Assembly (NCBI GenBank): GCA_900766645.1
Contig: CAAFWD010000160.1
Location: 1-10,662, forward strand
Reading direction: 5' to 3'
Origin: an uncultured Cetobacterium sp.
GTDB taxonomy: Bacteria; Fusobacteriota; Fusobacteriia; Fusobacteriales; Fusobacteriaceae
DNA: 10,662 bases
The translations under genes and the position numbers were made by a program. The notes under the pieces were generated by a model. The model ran no database searches. It saw nothing but the letters and a program-made list of their open reading frames with translations, and was not told the DNA's origin. The first letter of the stretch is position 1. Every line of letters starts with the position of its first letter. Shown here one piece after another: positions 1 through 6,283 of this stretch.

Positions 1-111
1 ATCTATTCGAAGTTAACAGTGGATGAGATAGGAATGATGGATTTCTGTTATGCACCACCATTTGCAAGAACTTGGGATGTAATGAACGTAGCTGGAAACG
101 TAGCTAAATAA
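1..111 (+). CDS. C-terminal end of an FAD-dependent CoA-disulfide reductase / NADH oxidase-like protein (partial, 5' end outside window)
   Basis: Only the last 36 codons and the TAA stop (109-111) are present, in frame 1. The tail contains DFCYAPPFARTWDVMNVAGNV. This resembles the end of the dimerisation domain of the pyridine nucleotide-disulfide oxidoreductase family, where a YAPPF-x-x-x-WD-x-x-NVA pattern is typical of CoA-disulfide reductases and NADH oxidases. Known members are flavoproteins that use NAD(P)H to reduce CoA disulfide, polysulfide or oxygen. No rhodanese domain follows the motif, so this is probably the simple two-domain form. The catalytic cysteine and the FAD- and NAD-binding regions lie outside the window, so substrate cannot be judged. 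The gene has its own terminator and no evident link to the cobalamin genes. Confidence 0.75.
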   Translation: MYSKLTVDEIGMMDFCYAPPFARTWDVMNVAGNVAK

Positions 112-117
112 AACTTA

Positions 118-154
118 AAATGGGTATAGCCTTAAGCTGTACCCATTTATTTTT
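118..154 (+). terminator. Rho-independent terminator after the oxidoreductase, possibly bidirectional
   Basis: AAATGGGTA (118-126) pairs with TACCCATTT (140-148). An inner AGC/GCT helix (128-130 with 136-138) continues the stem beyond a T-G pair, around the loop CTTAA. A T-rich run (TTTATTTTT, 146-154) follows. The stem starts 6 bases after the stop codon. The opposite strand also runs into T-rich sequence, so the hairpin could also stop the converging transcript of the minus-strand exporter. Confidence 0.8.
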
Positions 155-338
155 ACTTAAACTATACAAAATAACAGTTATATTTGATTAAACTGTAAAA
201 AAAAGTTGAGATATAAAGAAATTTAGTTTTTTATATAAGATTTGCATTGCAATTTATTTTGTAATACATGTAAAATATGCTTTTTTGGCTTTTGAAAAGA
301 CAAAGCCTTATAAGATTCCATTGAAATTAAAATCAATT
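155..338. other. Convergent intergenic spacer, no gene seen
   Basis: This AT-rich stretch lies between two genes that end towards each other. No convincing ORF, tRNA or riboswitch is visible. It holds a small inverted repeat, GGCTTT (287-292) with AAAGCC (302-307), that is not followed by a proper T run on either strand. It also holds a promoter-like TTGCAA (247-252), 18-base gap and TAAAAT (271-276) on the plus strand. In DNA this AT-rich such matches are expected by chance. Confidence 0.5.
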
Positions 339-2069
339 TTAAGAGCTTGATATATCATTTTCACGGATTCCATTATAAAGTCTGTAGAACTTCCCCTTTT
401 TAGTTATTAATTCATTAAAAGTACCTGATTCTACGATGTTTTCTTCGCCTATAACATATATTTTGTCAAAGTCTTCTAAAATACTTAGACGATGAGTAAT
501 AGCAATAACAATTCTATCATTAAAATCTTGTTTAATATTTTTTAAAATGGACTTTTCATTAATTATATCAAGAGCATTGGTAGCTTCATCTAATAAAATT
601 AAGTCTGGATTTTTTAGAAATAGTCTTGCCATAGCTATTTTTTGCTTTTGACCAGAGCTTATATGTACACCACCTTCTCCAATAAATGTATTTTCTTTAT
701 CGGGAAACTTTTCTAACATTTCATGAAGATAAGATTTATTAAAAGCTATTTCAAGTTCTTTTGTTGAGCAACTATCTTTAATCATTTGTATATTTTCAAT
801 AACTGTTTTATTTAAGATATAATCACTTTGATCAACTATTCCAAGTTTATTTAAATAACTTTTAAACGTTATTGAATTTAAAGGGATTCCGTTTATAAGA
901 ATTTCACCATTTGTTGGAAGAATTCCTCTTTTTAAAAGGGAAGCAGTAGTACTTTTTCCAATTCCACTTTCACCTACAAGAGCTATTTTTTCCCCAGCAT
1001 TTATTTTAAGATTAAGATCTTTAAGAATATTTTTTTCATCGTATGAAAAAGAAATATTTTTAAACTCTATAGTTTCAATTTTATCATTTAGAATAATATG
1101 ACCATCGTCTCTATCTTTTAAATGAATAAACTCAGAAAAACGAGTAACCCCAGAAACTCCCTTTTGATAAATATCAATAAGTCCAACCATTCTCATAAGT
1201 CTAAGTCTAAAACGATCAACAAGTAAAAGGAAAGAAAGGATAACACCCATAGTAATTCCATTTTTTATATATAGATAACCACCTGCTAGAATTATAATTA
1301 ATTGAGTAATATTAGAATAAAAAGTAACTCCAGAAACGAGCAAACTAGATGGTAACATATTTTTCTTTTCACTTTTTAAAAGGTCATTATTTTTTTCTTT
1401 AAACTCTTTTTCTGCATAGTCTTCTAAAAAATGATCTTTTAAAAATGACATAGTTCTTAAAGAGTTATGTAAGGTTGATGATAAAGCTCCTGAATTTTTT
1501 CTGATAGTCCTATAACCTGATTTCATTTTTCTATTTTCTTTATATACAAAATATAAAGCAAAAGGAAGAGGAATAAGTGATATCCAAGTCAATGTAGGAT
1601 TAAAATCAAACATAATAAAGATAGATGCACCTATTGTAATTACTGAAAAAATAAAGTCTTCAAGCCCCCTGTGGCAAAGAGTTGAGACACTATCAAGATC
1701 ATTCATAACTCTTGAAATAATATCACCACTTTGATTTTTTTTGAAAAATTCTAGAGGCTGATGAGTTATTTTTGTAATAAGATCATTTCTCATATTTTGC
1801 TTAATAGTACTTCCCATAAGTTTTCCATTTACTTGAGAATTAACTGCTAGTCCTAATCTCAATATATAAAGAATAACAAGAATTATAGAATACTCTCCTA
1901 ATAGATTTATATCTTTAGTAGGAAGTGCTTTATCTACTAAATTTTTTATTAAAAGGGGAGAATAAATATCAATGGCAGTCATTAAAAGCCGAACACTTAA
2001 AAAAAGAAACAAAAGTTTTCTTTCTTTTTTTAAATAAGTTAATAAAATTTCAAAAGATGTTTTTTTCAT
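339..2069 (-). CDS. Half-size ABC exporter (fused transmembrane domain and ATPase), MdlB/MsbA-like
   Basis: This 576-residue protein has the standard layout and length of a homodimeric or heterodimeric type IV ABC exporter. A six-helix transmembrane domain covers about residues 18-290, with hydrophobic stretches near 20-42, 60-78, 138-156, 160-177, 245-267 and 273-286. The nucleotide-binding domain runs from about 334 to 565. The Walker A motif is GESGIGKST (366-374), the Q-loop glutamine is near 414, the signature is ISSGQ (470-474, a mild variant of LSGGQ), Walker B is ILLDEA (491-496) with catalytic Glu495, and the switch His is 526. All catalytic residues are present, so it should be an active pump. 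No C39 peptidase domain is attached, and no partner gene sits beside it. The family exports drugs, lipids or peptides; this substrate is unknown. The ATG start has AAGGA about seven bases upstream. It is transcribed divergently from the cobalamin-controlled genes, so a shared role is not implied. Confidence 0.9.
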   Translation of the reverse strand: MKKTSFEILLTYLKKERKLLFLFLSVRLLMTAIDIYSPLLIKNLVDKALPTKDINLLGEYSIILVILYILRLGLAVNSQVNGKLMGSTIKQNMRNDLITKITHQPLEFFKKNQSGDIISRVMNDLDSVSTLCHRGLEDFIFSVITIGASIFIMFDFNPTLTWISLIPLPFALYFVYKENRKMKSGYRTIRKNSGALSSTLHNSLRTMSFLKDHFLEDYAEKEFKEKNNDLLKSEKKNMLPSSLLVSGVTFYSNITQLIIILAGGYLYIKNGITMGVILSFLLLVDRFRLRLMRMVGLIDIYQKGVSGVTRFSEFIHLKDRDDGHIILNDKIETIEFKNISFSYDEKNILKDLNLKINAGEKIALVGESGIGKSTTASLLKRGILPTNGEILINGIPLNSITFKSYLNKLGIVDQSDYILNKTVIENIQMIKDSCSTKELEIAFNKSYLHEMLEKFPDKENTFIGEGGVHISSGQKQKIAMARLFLKNPDLILLDEATNALDIINEKSILKNIKQDFNDRIVIAITHRLSILEDFDKIYVIGEENIVESGTFNELITKKGKFYRLYNGIRENDISSS

Positions 2070-2103
2070 AATGCCGTCCTTATTTAAATTATATTTTAAT
2101 TAA

Positions 2104-2133
2104 ATAATAACTTTTTTGAACAAAAAAAGTCAA
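2104..2133 (-). promoter_or_regulatory. Candidate sigma-70-type promoter of the ABC exporter with an inverted repeat in the spacer
   Basis: On the minus strand TTGACT (2133-2128) and TATTAT (2109-2104) are separated by 18 bases, placing a start near 2097, about 28 bases before the ATG. The spacer is largely a perfect 8-base inverted repeat, ACTTTTTT (2110-2117) and AAAAAAGT (2123-2130). Such a position would suit a repressor, but the sequence is low-complexity. A second TATAAT-like box lies nearer the gene but lacks a well-spaced -35. Confidence 0.45.
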
Positions 2134-2195
2134 ACATAAATATCATATACAATATCAATATTTTACATAAAACCTATTGTTTTTAGATAAAATGG

Positions 2196-2224
2196 TTGAA
2201 ATTTGTACGCATCGGTGATAAAAT
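2196..2224 (+). promoter_or_regulatory. Promoter of the cobalamin riboswitch transcript (extended -10)
   Basis: TTGAAA (2196-2201) and TAAAAT (2219-2224) are separated by 17 bases, with TG at 2216-2217 giving an extended -10 element. The predicted start at about 2231-2233 falls just before the first strand of riboswitch helix P1 (2238). That position is what a riboswitch leader needs and supports the call. Confidence 0.65.
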
Positions 2225-2237
2225 ACCCCTATATTAA

Positions 2238-2414
2238 AATAATGGTTCTTTATGATTAAAAGGGAATTAAGTTAGAAGCTTAAACGGTCCCGCCACTGTA
2301 AAGAGGATGAAAGTAGAAATGCCACTAAATCGACGGGGAGATTTGGGAAGGTCTACGAGTAAAATGAATCTGAGTCAGGAGACCTGCCATTATTAGTTAT
2401 TCTGCGAGGACAGA
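2238..2414 (+). promoter_or_regulatory. Adenosylcobalamin riboswitch
   Basis: The aptamer is recognised by several conserved blocks in the right order: AGGGAA (2260-2265), GGTCCCGCCACTG (2286-2298), GGGAAGG (2345-2351), ATGA followed by CTGAGTCAGGAGACCTGCC, and within it the B12 box AGTCAGGAGACCTGCC (2373-2388). P1 can form over 8 pairs between 2238-2245 and 2387-2394. A small downstream hairpin, TCTG (2401-2404) with CAGA (2411-2414), fits P13. Its loop region GCGAGGA (2404-2410) can pair with TCCCGC (2288-2293) if one A is bulged, as expected for the L5-L13 kissing contact. The element controls the cbiK pair and possibly the importer genes beyond. Cobalamin riboswitches normally lower expression when adenosylcobalamin is bound. 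Confidence 0.95.
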
Positions 2415-2457
2415 GAAGAGAATTTTATATATTTATCACTCTTCTCTCAAATTTTTT
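2412..2457 (+). terminator. Terminator-like expression platform of the cobalamin riboswitch
   Basis: AGAGAAGAG (2412-2420) pairs perfectly with CTCTTCTCT (2439-2447) around an 18-base AT-rich loop. After a four-base gap CAAA, six T residues follow (2452-2457). The hairpin ends before the ribosome binding site of cbiK, so control is more likely at transcription termination than by hiding the ribosome binding site. The gap before the T run and the large loop make it a less than ideal terminator. Its 5' arm shares bases 2412-2414 with the putative P13 helix. Confidence 0.65.
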
Positions 2458-2484
2458 AATTTATATTTGGGAGGTTTTTTTATT

Positions 2485-3414
2485 ATGAAAAAGTTATTTG
2501 TTTCACTATTCTGTTTATCTTCAATTTTAGCTTACTCACATGGTGCAGATGCATTTGTTGATTCTGAGTTTTATACAGGGGGAAAAAGTGCAGTTGTAAT
2601 GACACACTTTGGAACTACTCACGATGATACTAGAGCTAAAACAATTGACGCAATCAACCAAAAGGCTATAAAAGCTTTCAATGGTAAAGCTGATGTTTAT
2701 GAAGCTTATACATCTAGAATAGTAAATAAAAGATTACATGACAACAAAGGTATTCATAAGTATAACACTACACAAGTATTAAAATCATTAAAGGCTCAAG
2801 GTTATAAGAATGTAATTATTCAACCAACAAATATTATTGATGGTGTAGAAATGGATTCAATAAAAAGAGAAGCAGCTAAATTCGTTGGTGATTTTAACAA
2901 CTTAAGAGTAGGAGGAGCTTTATTAACAGATCCTCATCACTATGAAGATACAATTAAAGTAATAATGAAAGAAGTAGGACCAGTTAAAAAAGATCAAGCA
3001 GTAGTACTAGTAGGACATGGAAGTTATGATGCAGCAACTGCAGCATATGCAATGTTTGATTACATGGCAAAGGATATGAATCAACCTATATACGTAGGAA
3101 CAGTAGAAGGATATCCAACATTTGATAATGTAGTTAGACAACTAAAAGCAGATAAGAAAAAAGAAGTAATCTTAATGCCAATGATGTTCGTAGCAGGGGA
3201 TCATGCTAAAAATGATATTGCTGGAGATTGGAAAGAAAACTTAGAAAAAGCAGGTTATAAAGTAAATGTAAAATTAACTCCATTAGGAGAGATGCCAGAG
3301 ATTCAAGATATGTTTGTAGGTAGCGCTAAATTCTTAGAGCACCATAAACCAGCAGACATTATTGCTAAAAAAGCTGAATATGCAAAAGGAGCAGAAGCTG
3401 GTCATACTCACTAA
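2485..3414 (+). CDS. cbiK: Exported CbiK-type sirohydrochlorin cobaltochelatase (periplasmic paralogue)
   Basis: This is a 309-residue class II chelatase of the CbiK family, which inserts Co2+ into sirohydrochlorin. The start is ATG 2485, ten bases after GGGAGG (2469-2474). An in-frame TTG at 2467 overlaps that ribosome binding site and is rejected. The N-terminus has a signal peptide: Lys2-Lys3, a hydrophobic core at about 4-17 and an ADA cleavage site at 21-23, with no lipobox, so a soluble periplasmic protein is expected. The mature part keeps the metal-binding set His178 (GHG), Glu208 (TVEGYP) and His240 (GDHAKND). Their 30- and 32-residue spacing matches His154/Glu184/His216 that I recall for the Desulfovibrio vulgaris periplasmic CbiK. 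After GHG it reads SYDAAT where the cytosolic paralogue reads TEHPAT. The C-terminus ends GHTH, a possible metal-binding tail. It lies first behind the riboswitch. Asn uses AAC in 6 of 14 codons, unlike its neighbour, hinting at high expression. A haem or corrinoid binding role is possible instead of catalysis. Confidence 0.9.
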   Translation: MKKLFVSLFCLSSILAYSHGADAFVDSEFYTGGKSAVVMTHFGTTHDDTRAKTIDAINQKAIKAFNGKADVYEAYTSRIVNKRLHDNKGIHKYNTTQVLKSLKAQGYKNVIIQPTNIIDGVEMDSIKREAAKFVGDFNNLRVGGALLTDPHHYEDTIKVIMKEVGPVKKDQAVVLVGHGSYDAATAAYAMFDYMAKDMNQPIYVGTVEGYPTFDNVVRQLKADKKKEVILMPMMFVAGDHAKNDIAGDWKENLEKAGYKVNVKLTPLGEMPEIQDMFVGSAKFLEHHKPADIIAKKAEYAKGAEAGHTH

Positions 3415-3422
3415 TAGAAATT

Positions 3423-3451
3423 TTGTTTACTCTATGGTCTAGCTATATAAA
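3423..3451 (+). promoter_or_regulatory. Possible internal promoter between the two cbiK genes
   Basis: TTGTTT (3423-3428), a 17-base spacer and TATAAA (3446-3451) lie in the 65-base gap between the two cbiK genes. If used, it would give the cytosolic chelatase and downstream genes expression outside riboswitch control. The match is modest and the DNA is AT-rich, so this is tentative. No terminator is visible in the same gap. Confidence 0.3.
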
Positions 3452-3479
3452 TATATAAAGTTAATAATAGGGAGAATAA

Positions 3480-4322
3480 ATGAATTTTTATAATAATATA
3501 AAAAAAGGAGCTGTTTTATTAGCTCACTTTGGAACAACACATGAAGATACGAGAGAAAAAACTATAGATGTGATTAATCTTCAAATGAAAAATCATTTTA
3601 AAGACTTAGATTTTTATCAGGTTTATACTTCAAGAATTATAAATAGAATTTTAGCAAAAAGAGGAGTAGAAAATATGAATACTTCTCAAATGTTAGAAAA
3701 ATTAAAAGCAGATGGATATGAGTCATTGATTATTCAGCCTACTTACATAATAAATGGTACAGAGATGGAAGCTTTAAAAAGAGAGGTTGAAATATATTCT
3801 AAATATTTTAAAGATATTAGAGTAGGATTTCCACTTTTAAGTTCTCCAGAAAATTATATTGAAGTTATCGAAGTTCTAGCAAAAGAAGTAGGAGAACTAA
3901 AAGGTAATGAGGGAGTAGTATTAGTAGGACATGGAACAGAGCATCCAGCAACATCAGCTTACCCAATGCTAGATTATGTTGCTAAAGATATGGGAAAACC
4001 TTTTTACATAGGAACAGTAGAAGGATATCCAACTGTTGAAAGTGTTATAAAAATGTTAAAAAGAGATAAAAAAGATAAAGTTGTTTTAATGCCTTTGATG
4101 TTTGTGGCAGGAGATCATGCTAAAAATGATATTGCTGAAGACTGGAAAGAGGTATTAGAGGAAAATGGAATAGAGGTTACCTTAAATCTTAAAGGTCTTG
4201 GTGAAATCGAAGGAATACAAAATATTTTCTTAGAAAATGCTAAGTTCTTAGAGGAGAATATGCCAGAGGATATTTTAAAGAAAAAAGCTGAATATGCAAA
4301 AGGTAAAGAGGCAAATCACTAA
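3480..4322 (+). CDS. cbiK: Cytosolic sirohydrochlorin cobaltochelatase CbiK
   Basis: A 280-residue CbiK without signal peptide: the chelatase fold begins at once (AVLLAHFGTTHEDTR, about 11-25). The size is close to that of enteric CbiK. The predicted metal-binding residues are His151 (GHGTEHPAT), Glu181 (TVEGYP) and His213 (GDHAKND). The expected reaction is insertion of Co2+ into sirohydrochlorin to give cobalt-sirohydrochlorin, the entry step of the anaerobic (early cobalt) B12 pathway. About half the residues match the exported paralogue upstream, and stretches of DNA such as around 3098-3120 and 4012-4034 are nearly identical, so the two arose by tandem duplication. GGGAGA lies four bases before the ATG. 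All countable Asn codons are AAT, the ordinary usage of this genome. It probably shares the riboswitch transcript, 65 bases behind the first cbiK, and is followed by a strong terminator. No other cobalamin synthesis gene is in the window. Confidence 0.93.
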   Translation: MNFYNNIKKGAVLLAHFGTTHEDTREKTIDVINLQMKNHFKDLDFYQVYTSRIINRILAKRGVENMNTSQMLEKLKADGYESLIIQPTYIINGTEMEALKREVEIYSKYFKDIRVGFPLLSSPENYIEVIEVLAKEVGELKGNEGVVLVGHGTEHPATSAYPMLDYVAKDMGKPFYIGTVEGYPTVESVIKMLKRDKKDKVVLMPLMFVAGDHAKNDIAEDWKEVLEENGIEVTLNLKGLGEIEGIQNIFLENAKFLEENMPEDILKKKAEYAKGKEANH

Positions 4323-4334
4323 TAAAATAAGAAA

Positions 4335-4365
4335 ATGGGAGGAGTGAAGTCCTCCCATATTTTTT
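4335..4365 (+). terminator. Strong intrinsic terminator after the second cbiK
   Basis: ATGGGAGGA (4335-4343) pairs perfectly with TCCTCCCAT (4350-4358) around the six-base loop GTGAAG, followed by ATTTTTT (4359-4365). It is the best terminator in the window. It ends only 14 bases before the start codon of the next gene on the same strand, leaving no space for a promoter. The downstream genes must therefore depend on read-through or on a promoter inside the cbiK coding region. Confidence 0.9.
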
Positions 4366-4379
4366 GCTAAGGAGAATAA

Positions 4380-5234
4380 ATGAAAAAAGTTGTATTAATA
4401 TTTATGTGTCTTGTAACAATAGCTTTTTCTCAAGAAAAAGTAAAATTAAGAGCAGTTTCAACAGCTCAGTTTACAACAGAGATGTTATTAGCAATTGGTG
4501 CAGAAGATCAGATGATAGGGACATCATTTTTAGATGATGAAATATTGCCTAAGTATAAAGAGAAATATGATAATATTCCAGTTCTTTCAAAAAAAGCACC
4601 AACAAAAGAGCTGTTTTATTCTATAAATCCAAATTTTTTAATAGGTTGGAGTTCTATAACTAAGCAAGGAGCACTAGGACCTGAAGACGAATTAAAAGAA
4701 AATGGTGTTGAAGTTTATCTTACCAAATCACAAAATAGTAATAAAGTCGAAGACATATATATAGATATTTTAACTTTAGGAGAAAAATTTGGAAAAGTTG
4801 AAAATTCTAAAAGAGTTATAGAACAATTAAAAAGTGATATAGAAGAAGCAAAAATTATTTCAAAGGGCAAAAAAGTAAAAGTTTTTGCATATGATAGCCA
4901 AGAAATGGCTCCATTTACAATTGGGAAAAATGGAATCGGAAATACAATTATAGAAAATGCAGGTGGAAAAAATATTTTTGATGATTCAAGTTTTTCATTT
5001 GGCGTTGGAAGCTGGGAAAGAGTAATAGATGAAAATCCAGATTATATTATAATAGTAGACTATGGAAATAAATCATATGAGGAAAAAGTAAAATTTTTAA
5101 AAGAAAGATCACCAATCTCAGATGTTTCTGCAGTAAAAAATAATAGATTTATAAAAATGCCTTTAAGTTCTTTATCATCTGGAGTAAGAGTTGGACAAGC
5201 TATAAAGCAGCTGGCAAAGGAGCTATATAAGTAG
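4380..5234 (+). CDS. Periplasmic substrate-binding protein of a BtuF/FepB-type ABC importer
   Basis: This 284-residue protein fits the PF01497 family of class III binding proteins (cobalamin, haem, Fe-siderophore). A signal peptide spans about residues 1-17 (Lys2-Lys3, hydrophobic core, AFS then Gln18). Cys10 is not in a lipobox, so the protein should be soluble in the periplasm. Two lobes are joined by a long helix around 135-160. Glu34 in the TTEMLLAIGAEDQMIG segment and Glu213 in SWERVIDENPD sit where this family places the two Glu residues that dock onto Arg residues of the permease. A ribosome binding site AAGGAG precedes the ATG. It is followed after 9 bases by the permease and then by the ATPase, giving a complete importer. 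Proximity to cbiK and a cobalamin riboswitch favours a corrinoid or cobalt-tetrapyrrole ligand, but haem or siderophore cannot be excluded from sequence alone. Confidence 0.88.
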   Translation: MKKVVLIFMCLVTIAFSQEKVKLRAVSTAQFTTEMLLAIGAEDQMIGTSFLDDEILPKYKEKYDNIPVLSKKAPTKELFYSINPNFLIGWSSITKQGALGPEDELKENGVEVYLTKSQNSNKVEDIYIDILTLGEKFGKVENSKRVIEQLKSDIEEAKIISKGKKVKVFAYDSQEMAPFTIGKNGIGNTIIENAGGKNIFDDSSFSFGVGSWERVIDENPDYIIIVDYGNKSYEEKVKFLKERSPISDVSAVKNNRFIKMPLSSLSSGVRVGQAIKQLAKELYK

Positions 5235-5243
5235 AGTGAGCAT

Positions 5244-6281
5244 ATGAAAAAAAATAAAAAGTTTTTATCAATAATAATCGCGATAATATTAGGAATATTT
5301 TTTGTAGGAATTTTTGGAATTACAGTAGGAAGTGTGGATCTGTCTCCTATTCATGTATGGAAAATAATTATAAATAAAATATTTAATAAAGAAATATATT
5401 CTGTAGAATGGAAAAAATCAACAGAGATGATAGTTTGGAATTTAAGAATGCCAAGAATAATTTTATCTTTACTAGCAGGTGGAGGATTATCTTTAATAGG
5501 AGTTTTGATGCAAGCTTTGACTAAAAATAGTTTGGCAAGTCCATTTATTTTAGGAATATCTTCAGGTGCCAGTACAGGTGCCGTAGCATCTATAATCTTA
5601 GGTGGGGTTTTAGGATTTGCTTTTTCTCCTGGTGTTGGAGCATTTGTACTTGGAACTTTCACAGCATTTTTAGTTTTTTACCTTTCAGGAAAAGGTGGAT
5701 TTTCAAGTACAAAACTTGTTTTATCTGGTGTAGCTGTATCTTCATTATTTTCAGGGATAACTACTTTTTTAGTTACAACAGCACAAAATGAAAATGATCT
5801 TAGAGGAGCAATGTTTTGGTTATCTGGAAGTTTAGCAGGAGCTAGATGGAATCAGATTTTACCACTATTTTTATCATTGCTTTTATCGACTATAATAGTT
5901 TTTTTACAGTATAGAGAGTTAAATATTATGGTAATAGGTGACGAAATAGCAGAAACTTTAGGAGTAGATACAAAAAAATTGAGAATATTTATTGTTATAA
6001 TTTCTACTTTTTTAACAGGAATAATAGTTTCTGTTACAGGAGTGATTGGATTTGTAGGTCTAGTTATTCCTCACATAACTAGAGGTATAGTTGGTGGAAA
6101 TCACAAGAAAGTTATTATAGTTTCTGTTCTTTTAGGAGGACTTTTTCTAATGGGAACAGATACATTAACCAGAGCATTATTTAAAACTCAAGAGATTCCA
6201 ATAGGTGTTGTCACTTCTATGTTAGGAGCGCCGTTTTTTATGAGAATATTAAGAAAAGAAAGTTATAAGTTTGGTGGATAG
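5244..6281 (+). CDS. BtuC/FecCD-family permease of the first importer
   Basis: A 345-residue inner-membrane protein of the FecCD family (PF01032), which forms the homodimeric channel of vitamin B12, haem and Fe-siderophore importers. It is hydrophobic throughout, consistent with about ten helices. Family hallmarks are RMPRIILSLLAGGGLSLIG (68-86), the segment QALTKNSLASPFILGISSGAS (90-110), and GVIGFVGLVIPHITR (266-280), the region of the cytoplasmic coupling helix that contacts the ATPase. The start has a weak ribosome binding site (GAGTGAG). It lies 9 bases after the binding protein gene and 2 bases before the ATPase gene, so the three are surely co-translated. No truncation is seen. Ligand choice follows the binding protein and remains uncertain. 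Confidence 0.92.
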   Translation: MKKNKKFLSIIIAIILGIFFVGIFGITVGSVDLSPIHVWKIIINKIFNKEIYSVEWKKSTEMIVWNLRMPRIILSLLAGGGLSLIGVLMQALTKNSLASPFILGISSGASTGAVASIILGGVLGFAFSPGVGAFVLGTFTAFLVFYLSGKGGFSSTKLVLSGVAVSSLFSGITTFLVTTAQNENDLRGAMFWLSGSLAGARWNQILPLFLSLLLSTIIVFLQYRELNIMVIGDEIAETLGVDTKKLRIFIVIISTFLTGIIVSVTGVIGFVGLVIPHITRGIVGGNHKKVIIVSVLLGGLFLMGTDTLTRALFKTQEIPIGVVTSMLGAPFFMRILRKESYKFGG

Positions 6282-6283
6282 TT

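Noticed and set aside
247..307. Possible small RNA or antisense transcript in the convergent spacer (promoter-like boxes plus GGCTTT/AAAGCC hairpin)
   Set aside because: The boxes are weak, the hairpin has only six pairs and no proper T run follows; such matches are common by chance in AT-rich DNA.
339..2069. Exporter considered as part of the cobalamin locus or as a bacteriocin exporter
   Set aside because: It is divergently transcribed with its own promoter, lacks a C39 peptidase domain, and no precursor peptide or partner gene is adjacent.
2134..2195. AT-rich repeats such as AATAT-CA-ATATT between the divergent promoters, considered as a Fur or other operator
   Set aside because: No match to a known operator consensus, and base composition alone explains the symmetry.
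2467..2484. Upstream TTG start for the first cbiK, adding six residues
   Set aside because: The TTG overlaps the GGGAGG ribosome binding site (2469-2474), which serves the ATG at 2485; the longer form would also spoil the signal peptide's N-terminus.
5351..5662. Minus-strand ORF of 103 codons
   Set aside because: It lies wholly inside the FecCD permease gene and shows no family features; it is a shadow frame.
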